The position numbers and the translations under genes were made by a program. 7,102 bases of DNA from Thermocrinis sp. (lineage in GTDB: Bacteria; Aquificota; Aquificia; Aquificales; Aquificaceae). The stretch covers positions 1 through 7,102 of the forward strand of contig JAEMPM010000104.1 in assembly GCA_022759285.1 (NCBI GenBank), in the 5' to 3' direction. Under the pieces are notes generated by a model. That model was not told where the DNA came from. It worked only from the letters and a program-made list of their open reading frames with translations, and ran no database searches. Shown here in pieces: positions 1-4,695 of the stretch. Each line of letters begins with the position of its first letter. The first letter of the stretch is position 1.

Positions 1-165
1 AAAGAAGTTCCTAATGTACCGTGTGGAGTTGAAAGCAAAATCGGGAGGAACCTCCGTAATTGGAAGGAAATGTTCCTAATGTACAGTGTGGAGTTGAAAG
101 GGCAACCACACGGCACAGCGGCTCCGTGTGGTCTATGTTCCTAATGTACCGTGTGGAATTGAAAA
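1..165 (+). CRISPR. CRISPR array, leader-distal end (3 repeats, 2 complete spacers)
   Basis: Three copies of a 29-nt repeat lie at 7-35, 72-100 and 137-165, with an exact 65-nt period. The repeat begins GTTCCTAATGTAC and ends GTGGAGTTGAAAG. Both complete spacers (36-71 and 101-136) are 36 nt, and bases 1-6 are the end of a further spacer, so the array continues to the left. The second repeat has one change (position 14, C to A). The third has two (position 22 G to A, position 29 G to A), the usual decay of a terminal repeat. This and the GTTGAAAG 3' end (the form of the 8-nt crRNA 5' tag in type I-A/I-B/III systems) indicate rightward transcription, with leader and newest spacers outside the window. 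No cas gene is visible, so the subtype is not settled. The repeat resembles those I associate with Aquificales, from memory only. Confidence 0.96.
105..132. repeat. Inverted repeat inside CRISPR spacer 2, arm identical to the repeat core
   Basis: Spacer 2 contains ACCACACGG (105-113) and its exact reverse complement CCGTGTGGT (124-132), a 9-bp stem with a 10-nt loop. The octamer CCGTGTGG is also the core of the CRISPR repeat (149-156 in the third copy). The spacer therefore matches the repeat in both orientations. Repeat 2, just upstream of this spacer, is the copy whose core is changed to CAGTGTGG. Confidence 0.85.
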
Positions 166-207
166 AAGTTGTCAGAAACTGCTTAATTTTGGTGTTTTAT
201 AAACTAT

Positions 208-543
208 ATGAAGTTTTTTGTGTTCTTTAGACCGGTTTCTATAAGGCTCTTTGAACCTTACTACCCAGATAGGCTTGAGCTTCAGTACGATAGAAAGTTT
301 ATGCCTATACTCAAAAAGGCACTAAAGCGGGCTTTAAAAAGAAGACACGAGTTAAAACTTATGAAACCAATAGACTTTTACAGATTGGAGAGAGGAAAAA
401 GTAAGGATTTCCGTCTTGTGGTTAGTTTCTACCTTGCAAAGCAGATAGAGAGCATCCCACCGGAGTTAAAAAGGCACTTTTGGCTTATCCTTCACGAAGA
501 ACTGAGAAAAACTATAAAGGAAGAGTTCGCTATGATAAACTGA
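208..543 (+). CDS. Small, strongly basic protein of unknown function next to a CRISPR array
   Basis: I do not recognise this 111-aa protein. It has about 26 Lys/Arg against 14 Asp/Glu, an aromatic N-terminus (FFVFFRP), a Lys/Arg-rich probable amphipathic helix around residues 34-53, and a second probable helix at residues 85-107. There is no signal peptide or clear membrane segment, so a cytoplasmic, possibly nucleic-acid-binding protein is plausible but is only inference from charge. The ATG lies 42 nt after the last CRISPR repeat. There is no good Shine-Dalgarno sequence; a TATAAA at 198-203 would give an almost leaderless mRNA, or the gene could be read through from the array. An in-frame TAA at 184-186 limits upstream extension; Met32 (301) is a possible internal start. 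It ends 2 nt before the convergent DUF2227 gene. The reading frame fills the space between array and next gene, which supports it as real. Confidence 0.7.
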   Translation: MKFFVFFRPVSIRLFEPYYPDRLELQYDRKFMPILKKALKRALKRRHELKLMKPIDFYRLERGKSKDFRLVVSFYLAKQIESIPPELKRHFWLILHEELRKTIKEEFAMIN

Positions 544-545
544 GG

Positions 546-1040
546 TCAAAAAGGTTTTATTCTCTTCCAAAAGCTCCAAAGCAGGTCAAGAGTTATGTGG
601 GTAAGTTCAGAGGCTATTAGACCTAAGATAGCGTAAAAGGTCCATTCTTTGTATGCAAGCTCCTCCACAAGAATAAGAGGATTGAATTGGGATATTTTTT
701 GAGTGCCCTCTTGCCAATAATAGGAAAGGAAAAAGTAAAGCAGATAATAAAGGGCTGTGATTATAAGGAAGATGTACAAAAGCCTTGTGAAGGTGCCCAA
801 AAGGGGGATATGGGAAATGCCTCTGTGTTTGGATTTTTTCTGATAGGGAAGCCAGAGGATTTTTAGTGCTTTCCATCTTTTGGAAGGCTTTGAATGTTTT
901 AGGTCCAAATCTGGGGATAGTAAGAAGGTGCCTAGCACGTAGCCAACGCTAAAGGACAGATAAAACTCTTTTGGTAAGAAGTAAAGAAAGCCCGGGAGGG
1001 CAAGCAGGTTTATAAGTTCGTGAGTTCTCCCAAGAGCCAA
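546..1040 (-). CDS. DUF2227 family putative metal-binding membrane protein
   Basis: This 164-aa protein matches the DUF2227 pattern as I know it: an N-terminal GRTHELIN with His7, SPDLDL (Asp44, Asp46), WLPYQKKSKHRGISH (His72, His77), and a C-terminal THITLD (His148, Asp152). The conserved His/Asp set is what gives the family its metal-binding label; no reaction is established. The architecture also recalls the YdjM-type membrane hydrolases. Hydrophobic stretches at about residues 28-43, 85-107 and 134-147 suggest an inner-membrane protein. The start is TTG, because an in-frame TGA lies just upstream at 1044-1046, no other early start exists, and family members begin a few residues before the GxxH motif. 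There is no Shine-Dalgarno sequence of its own, so translation probably depends on reinitiation after the small gene ending 3 nt upstream. It is the last gene of the minus-strand cluster. Confidence 0.85.
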   Translation of the reverse strand: MALGRTHELINLLALPGFLYFLPKEFYLSFSVGYVLGTFLLSPDLDLKHSKPSKRWKALKILWLPYQKKSKHRGISHIPLLGTFTRLLYIFLIITALYYLLYFFLSYYWQEGTQKISQFNPLILVEELAYKEWTFYAILGLIASELTHITLDLLWSFWKRIKPF

Positions 1041-1043
1041 GGT

Positions 1044-1118
1044 TCAATGCCCGTGGTGATTTGGTTGGGCTAAGGCTAAGACAACAGCACTCAAGCCAAA
1101 GAGCACTGCTCTGACCAT
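1044..1118 (-). CDS. 24-aa micropeptide: signal peptide plus His-rich tail
   Basis: A 24-codon reading frame from ATG (1116-1118) to TGA (1044-1046) has the best-placed ribosome binding site of this part of the window: AAGGAG at 1127-1132, 8 nt before the ATG. The peptide has a short basic n-region (MVR), a hydrophobic core from residue 4 to 17 ending in an ALA signal-peptidase-I-type motif, and the tail QPNHHGH. If processed it would release a seven-residue peptide with three histidines; if not, it would be a tiny membrane-anchored peptide with a metal-binding end. It is in the same frame as the DUF2227 gene and 3 nt ahead of it, so it could instead act mainly as a leader that delivers ribosomes to the TTG of that gene. 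I know of no named family. It is too short for usual gene-calling limits. The signal-like composition directly after a strong ribosome binding site is the main argument that it is real. Confidence 0.6.
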   Translation of the reverse strand: MVRAVLFGLSAVVLALAQPNHHGH

Positions 1119-1126
1119 TGTATTAT

Positions 1127-1132
1127 CTCCTT
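1127..1132 (-). promoter_or_regulatory. Ribosome binding site of the 24-aa gene
   Basis: AAGGAG on the minus strand lies 8 nt before the ATG at 1118. It supports translation of the micropeptide rather than of DUF2227 directly, whose TTG is about 80 nt further on and has no purine-rich site. Confidence 0.75.
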
Positions 1133-1140
1133 AAGTTAGA

Positions 1141-1162
1141 TTTGTATTAAATCTATTACAAA
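1141..1162. promoter_or_regulatory. Dyad symmetry upstream of the micropeptide gene
   Basis: TTTGTA (1141-1146) and TACAAA (1157-1162) form an inverted repeat around a 10-nt AT-rich centre, filling about half of the 46-nt gap between the thioesterase stop and the micropeptide start. It could be an operator, or a promoter region giving the last two genes separate expression: TAATAC on the minus strand is a possible -10, but I see no good -35. The hairpin is too weak and AT-rich for a convincing terminator. Confidence 0.3.
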
Positions 1163-1164
1163 AT

Positions 1165-1554
1165 TCACCTAACATCAAGAACGTGTTTATCGGGTACCAC
1201 GCACAAGAACTCTCCCAAAAAGACCAAATCTTGGTTTCTATAAACTTTTACCTCTACCCATCGCTTTTTACCCTCTGCCCTTAGAAGTCTGCCCTCTGCC
1301 CGGAGGGTGTCTCCTACCACAACGGGTTTTTTAAAATCCACCTTGGCGGATGCTAAAACAACGGTAGGTTCATTGACCGTCAGCATGGCACAGTAGTCCG
1401 CAAGGCTGAAGATAAACCCTCCATGTACCAAGTTTTTCTCATCGGCACGCATGTTTTCCTTTGTCTTTAGCTCCACCACCGCATAACCTTCTCCCACTTC
1501 TACGGGAGTTCCACTTAGTTCTTGATCAATCTTTAGGTGAGTTTTCAACTGCAT
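1165..1554 (-). CDS. Hotdog-fold thioesterase (PaaI/4HBT-like)
   Basis: This 129-aa protein has the length and order of a single hotdog domain. An N-terminal strand region is followed by the signature LVHGGFIFSLADYCAML at residues 43-59, where the HGG turn and the long central helix begin, then the strands VVLASAKVDFKKPVVVGDTLRAEGRLL and KRWVEVKVYRN. Such proteins hydrolyse acyl-CoA or similar thioesters as dimers or tetramers in the cytoplasm. The substrate cannot be read from the sequence, and nothing nearby belongs to phenylacetate or fatty-acid metabolism. The ATG is firmly set by GGAGGAG at 1562-1568, 7 nt upstream and inside the end of trpF; the two genes overlap by 29 nt, so they are probably co-transcribed. 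No helix-turn-helix precedes the domain, which argues against a FapR-type regulator. Confidence 0.88.
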   Translation of the reverse strand: MQLKTHLKIDQELSGTPVEVGEGYAVVELKTKENMRADEKNLVHGGFIFSLADYCAMLTVNEPTVVLASAKVDFKKPVVVGDTLRAEGRLLRAEGKKRWVEVKVYRNQDLVFLGEFLCVVPDKHVLDVR

Positions 1555-2158
1555 GGATGAACTCCTCCATTTTTTTATGGTCCTTTACACCAGGTTCCTT
1601 TTCTATGCCAGAGGATACATCCACCGCATAGGGTTTTACTTTTTGCACCGCAAGGGAAACATTCTCTGGGTTCAAACCTCCGGAGAGAAAAACCTTAAAG
1701 CCTCGTTCCACTAGAGCTTGGGCTATGCTCCAATCAAAGCTCTCTCCGGTCCCACCGTAAGCTTTGTCTGAGTAGGTGTCCAAGAGGATCGCGTAAGCTT
1801 GCTTCCATGCTTCTTCCACATGAATTTGGTCTTTTACCCTAAAGACTTTTATAACCCTCTCCAATCCTACCTTTTTTGCAAATTCAAGATCCTCCTCTCC
1901 GTGAAGTTGCACCAAATCTATGCCAAGCTCAAAAGCTCTATTTATCTCTTCAAGGGTCGGATTGACAAAAACACCTACCCTTTTCACTCCCTGTGCTAAC
2001 TTCAAAAGTTCTGCCAACCTTTCCCAACCTACAAACCTTGGGCTCTTTGGATAGAGTATAAAACCCACGTAATCCACATTTAGTTCCAAAGCCTTTTTTA
2101 TATCCTCCTCCCTTTTGATACCGCAGAATTTTACCTTAACCAACCGTTCCATCAACAT
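1526..2158 (-). CDS. trpF: Phosphoribosylanthranilate isomerase
   Basis: TrpF converts N-(5-phosphoribosyl)anthranilate to 1-(o-carboxyphenylamino)-1-deoxyribulose 5-phosphate in tryptophan biosynthesis. The 210-aa (beta/alpha)8-barrel shows all family landmarks: KFCGIKREED with the catalytic cysteine (Cys12), VGFILYPKSPRF (residues 31-42), VQLHGEE (83-89), ILLDT with the catalytic aspartate (Asp127), GGTGESFDW (135-143), and the phosphate-binding LSGGLNPENV (158-167) and AVDVSSGIE (178-186). It is a stand-alone, monofunctional enzyme, and no other trp gene is nearby. Two starts are possible: ATG at 2158 and ATG at 2152, both served by AGGAGGG at 2162-2168, with spacing slightly short for the first and slightly long for the second. 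Its 5' end overlaps the PIN-like gene by 23 nt and its 3' end overlaps the thioesterase by 29 nt. Confidence 0.97.
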   Translation of the reverse strand: MLMERLVKVKFCGIKREEDIKKALELNVDYVGFILYPKSPRFVGWERLAELLKLAQGVKRVGVFVNPTLEEINRAFELGIDLVQLHGEEDLEFAKKVGLERVIKVFRVKDQIHVEEAWKQAYAILLDTYSDKAYGGTGESFDWSIAQALVERGFKVFLSGGLNPENVSLAVQKVKPYAVDVSSGIEKEPGVKDHKKMEEFIHAVENSPKD

Positions 2159-2480
2159 CCGCCCTCCTGTATTGCACCTCTCTAAGAGCAGACAACAGCT
2201 CAGTGCCTTCCAAGTAAAGCTTAAGGGCGTCCTTCCACACCTCTTCCTCCTCCACTTTAAAAAGAGGGTCTTCTAAGAGAGTTTTCAACACCTTTGCCAC
2301 CCTCTCCTTGCTTAGCCCATAGACAAACTCAAGAAGATAAGCCAATTCCAAAAGGGTATAGTTGGATACATAAACTTTTTCTTTCCGCTTCTCTATCCTT
2401 CTTAACTCCTGTTCTATCTTTTGTCCGTCCTCTTTGCCTTCCAAAAGCTTGAGGATGGAAGAGACTTCTATAGCTTTCAC
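2136..2480 (-). CDS. Degenerate, C-terminally shortened PIN-domain-like protein
   Basis: The 114-aa product reads like a VapC-type PIN domain that has lost its active site. The middle, KVYVSNYTLLELAYLLEFVY then GLSKERVAKVLKTLL, followed by EEEVWKDALKLYLEG, matches the usual PIN helices and keeps the conserved helix glutamate (Glu45). The first catalytic aspartate, normally in IDTN, is Glu5 in IEVS; the aspartate normally in DFADAL is replaced by serine (Ser97, in ELLSAL). The segment with the last acidic residue (TFD) is missing, because the frame ends about 20-30 residues early, inside the start of trpF. RNase activity is therefore doubtful. No antitoxin gene is adjacent. The start is GTG with no Shine-Dalgarno site, 23 nt from the divergent atpD gene, probably on a near-leaderless transcript. 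PIN membership is inferred from pattern, not from a search. Confidence 0.75.
   Translation of the reverse strand: MKAIEVSSILKLLEGKEDGQKIEQELRRIEKRKEKVYVSNYTLLELAYLLEFVYGLSKERVAKVLKTLLEDPLFKVEEEEVWKDALKLYLEGTELLSALREVQYRRADVDGTVG
2162..2168 (-). promoter_or_regulatory. Ribosome binding site of trpF
   Basis: AGGAGGG on the minus strand lies 3 nt before the ATG at 2158 and 9 nt before the second ATG at 2152. The second may be the main start by spacing. The site lies inside the PIN-like coding region, as expected for coupled genes. Confidence 0.7.
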
Positions 2481-2503
2481 TTTTTTAATTATATGTTAAA
2501 ATA
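2481..2503. promoter_or_regulatory. Divergent promoter region between the PIN-like gene and atpD
   Basis: Only 23 AT-rich bases separate the two divergent starts. On the minus strand TATAAT (2488-2493) is a perfect -10 element whose expected transcription start falls at about the GTG of the PIN-like gene. On the plus strand TGTTAAAAT (2494-2502) fits an extended -10 (TGn plus TAAAAT), with an expected start near 2508-2510. No convincing -35 box is seen for either. Both messages would be nearly leaderless, consistent with neither gene having a Shine-Dalgarno site. Confidence 0.5.
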
Positions 2504-3934
2504 GTGGCTATTATGAAGGGGAAAATCGTTCAGGTTATAGGTGCAGTTGTGGACGTGGAATTTCCTGAGAAGAATCTGCCACCGGTTAGGCATGGTCTAA
2601 AGACTATAAGGCGTTTTATTGATGATAGGGGTAATTGGACACAAGAGGAACTATACTTTGAGGTAGCCCAGCACATAGGAGAAAATAGGGTAAGAACCAT
2701 AGCTATGGGTCCCACCGACGGTTTGGTGAGGGGGCAAGAGGTAGAATACTTAGGCGGTCCTATAAAGGTGCCAGTGGGAAGGGCAACCTTGGGTAGGATC
2801 TTCAATGTAGTAGGACAGCCCATAGACGAAGCGGGGCCTGTAAATGCAGAAGAGTATTGGCCTATGTTCAGAGAGCCTCCACCCTTGGAAGAGCAATCCA
2901 CAAAGGTGGAGATTTTGGAAACGGGTATAAAGGTAATAGACCTCCTAGAGCCCTATGTGAAGGGTGGTAAGGTTGGTCTCTTTGGTGGTGCAGGAGTTGG
3001 CAAAACGGTTCTTATGCAAGAGTTGATCCACAATATAGCCAAATTCCATAAAGGCTTCTCTGTGGTCATAGGCGTGGGCGAAAGGACAAGAGAAGGAAAC
3101 GACCTTTGGCACGAAATGAAGGACTCAGGAGTTCTTCCGTACACGGTTATGGTCTATGGTCAGATGAACGAGCCTCCGGGTGTTAGGTTCCGGGTGGCCC
3201 AGACGGGCATAACCATGGCAGAATACTTTAGGGATGTGGAAGGCCAGGACGTTCTTGTTTTTATAGACAACATCTTCAGGTTTGTGCAGGCTGGTTCTGA
3301 GGTTTCCACACTACTTGGAAGGCTTCCCTCTGCAGTTGGATATCAGCCCACCCTCAACACGGACGTAGGAGAGGTGCAAGAGAGAATAACCTCCACCAAG
3401 AAAGGTTCCTTGACATCCATTCAAGCGGTGTATGTGCCTGCAGACGACATTACAGACCCTGCACCTTACTCGGTCTTTGCCCACCTTGATGCCACCACAG
3501 TGCTTGCAAGAAGACTAGCAGAGCTTGGTATATATCCGGCGGTGGACCCGCTTGAATCTACCTCCAAGTATTTGGCACCGGAGTTTGTGGGAACGGAACA
3601 CTACGAAACCGCTATGGAGGTCAAGAGGATCCTCCAAAGGTACAAAGAACTTCAAGAGATCATCGCCATCCTTGGAATGGAAGAGCTTTCCGAAGAGGAC
3701 AAGGCAATAGTCAACAGGGCAAGAAGAATCCAAAGGTTCTTGGCTCAACCCTTCCACGTGGCAGAGCAGTTCACCGGTATGCCCGGAAAGTACGTCAGGC
3801 TTGAGGATAACATAAGGAGCTTTAAGGAAATACTGACAGGTAAGTACGATCATCTGCCAGAGCAAGCCTTTTACATGGTGGGCACCATAGAGGAGGTAAT
3901 TGAAAAAGCCAAAGCTATGGGAGCCAAGGTTTGA
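2504..3934 (+). CDS. atpD: F1F0 ATP synthase subunit beta
   Basis: This is the catalytic F1 subunit, which makes ATP from ADP and phosphate in the alpha3beta3 head. All landmarks are present in the 476-aa protein: P-loop GGAGVGKT (161-168), GERTREGND with the catalytic glutamate (Glu193), Walker B LVFIDN (251-256), SAVGYQPTL (276-284), the alpha/beta signature PAVDPLESTS (345-354), and the DELSEED-type loop, here EELSEED (393-399). A slightly longer N-terminal barrel segment, RRFIDDRGNW (36-45), differs from most bacterial beta subunits and may be a lineage trait. GTG at 2504 is the longest start. ATG at 2513 is equally credible, and is favoured if the extended -10 at 2494-2502 is used, since the GTG would then lie before the transcript start. 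No atpA, atpG or atpC is adjacent; instead rph follows, overlapping by 4 nt. Dispersed ATP synthase genes fit Aquificales. Confidence 0.98.
   Translation: MAIMKGKIVQVIGAVVDVEFPEKNLPPVRHGLKTIRRFIDDRGNWTQEELYFEVAQHIGENRVRTIAMGPTDGLVRGQEVEYLGGPIKVPVGRATLGRIFNVVGQPIDEAGPVNAEEYWPMFREPPPLEEQSTKVEILETGIKVIDLLEPYVKGGKVGLFGGAGVGKTVLMQELIHNIAKFHKGFSVVIGVGERTREGNDLWHEMKDSGVLPYTVMVYGQMNEPPGVRFRVAQTGITMAEYFRDVEGQDVLVFIDNIFRFVQAGSEVSTLLGRLPSAVGYQPTLNTDVGEVQERITSTKKGSLTSIQAVYVPADDITDPAPYSVFAHLDATTVLARRLAELGIYPAVDPLESTSKYLAPEFVGTEHYETAMEVKRILQRYKELQEIIAILGMEELSEEDKAIVNRARRIQRFLAQPFHVAEQFTGMPGKYVRLEDNIRSFKEILTGKYDHLPEQAFYMVGTIEEVIEKAKAMGAKV
3919..3923 (+). promoter_or_regulatory. Ribosome binding site deciding the TTG start of rph
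   Basis: GGGAG near the end of atpD lies 7 nt before the TTG at 3931. Together with the family N-terminus (MRKDGR) it fixes this unusual start, which overlaps the atpD stop as TTGA. Confidence 0.7.
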
Positions 3935-4695
3935 GGAAGGACGGCAGAAAACCCAACGAACTCAGACCTGTAAAGATTGAAAGGGATTACCTCAAGTACG
4001 CAGAGGGCTCCGTCCTTGTGGAGTTTGGCAACACAAAAGTGATATGCGCGGTATCGGTTCAAGATAGCGTTCCGCCCTTTTTAAGGGGAAAGGGTCAAGG
4101 TTGGGTCACTGCCGAATACTCCATGCTCCCAAGGGCGGGGCAAACAAGAAATATAAGGGAATCAGTTGCGGGTAGGATTGGCGGTAGAACTCACGAAATT
4201 CAACGAATGATAGGTAGGGCTATGCGCACTGCCTTGGATCTTACTAAGGTGGGTGAAAGGACCTTTTGGATAGATTGCGATGTTATACAGGCGGACGGTG
4301 GCACACGCACTGCGTCCATAACTGGCGCCTTTGTAGCCCTAGCGGACGCAGTCATAAAGCTATACAATGAAGGCATTTTAAACTCCACTCCCATAAAGGA
4401 TTTTGTAGCTGCAGTTAGCGTAGGTATAGTGGGGGATGAAGTGCTTTTGGACCTTAACTTTGAAGAGGATTCCTCCGCCAAGGTGGATATGAACGTGGTT
4501 GCTACAGGTCAAGGCATGATATCCGAAATTCAGGCTATGGGGGAAGAAAACACCTTTACAAAGGAGCAGTTTGATAAGATGTTCGCATTGGCTATGGGTG
4601 GCATAAAACAGCTTGTAGAACTTCAACGCAGTTTTTTTGAGATAAAGGGTGGCATTTGGTTTAGAAAAGACATAAAGCAAGCTAGGTTAGAGTAA
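3931..4695 (+). CDS. rph: Ribonuclease PH (tRNA 3'-end phosphorolytic exonuclease)
   Basis: RNase PH removes nucleotides after the tRNA CCA end using phosphate, releasing nucleoside diphosphates, as a ring-shaped hexamer in the cytoplasm. The 254-aa protein has the family order: RKDGRKPNELRP at the N-terminus, GRIGGRTHEIQRMIGRAMR with the phosphate-binding Arg86, DVIQADGGTRTASITGAF with Arg126, and DLNFEEDSSAKVDMNVV with metal ligands Asp180 and Asp186. These positions equal the classical numbering of the family. The length is normal, and the C-terminal tail continues to residue 254. The start is TTG, overlapping the atpD stop (TTGA), so translation is probably coupled to atpD. No separate promoter or terminator is visible. 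Its last 14 nt overlap the end of the convergent tRNA nucleotidyltransferase fusion gene, whose product works on the same end of tRNA. Confidence 0.97.
   Translation: MRKDGRKPNELRPVKIERDYLKYAEGSVLVEFGNTKVICAVSVQDSVPPFLRGKGQGWVTAEYSMLPRAGQTRNIRESVAGRIGGRTHEIQRMIGRAMRTALDLTKVGERTFWIDCDVIQADGGTRTASITGAFVALADAVIKLYNEGILNSTPIKDFVAAVSVGIVGDEVLLDLNFEEDSSAKVDMNVVATGQGMISEIQAMGEENTFTKEQFDKMFALAMGGIKQLVELQRSFFEIKGGIWFRKDIKQARLE

Noticed and set aside
36..71. Spacer 1 contains GGAGGAACCTCC (44-55), and AGGAAC in it is the reverse complement of the repeat start GTTCCT.
   Set aside because: The stem is only 5 bp with a 2-nt loop, and a 6-nt match to the repeat is expected by chance often enough; unlike spacer 2 it is not strong evidence.
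169..203. Possible sigma-70 promoter for the 111-aa gene: TTGTCA (169-174) and TATAAA (198-203).
   Set aside because: The spacing of 23 nt is too long for the two boxes to work together; only the -10-like element is kept as a weak hint.
536..560. Possible bidirectional terminator between the convergent 111-aa and DUF2227 genes.
   Set aside because: Only 2 nt separate the stop codons and I find no GC-rich stem followed by a T-run on either strand.
607..876. 89-aa minus-strand open frame overlapping the DUF2227 gene.
   Set aside because: It is in another frame of a gene with clear family motifs, has no ribosome site, and shows no domain.
1165..1554. FapR-type fatty-acid regulator, which also contains a hotdog domain.
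   Set aside because: There is no N-terminal helix-turn-helix; the protein is a single hotdog domain of enzyme length.
2136..2480. Active toxin-antitoxin module (VapBC).
   Set aside because: The PIN-like protein lacks the key aspartates and its C-terminus, and there is no small antitoxin gene upstream: the neighbour is divergent atpD.
2530..2901. 123-aa minus-strand open frame opposite atpD (and similar antisense frames at 2953-3144, 3515-3865 and 4200-4680).
   Set aside because: These are shadows of the strongly conserved atpD and rph coding sequences; compositions are atypical and no start signals are seen.
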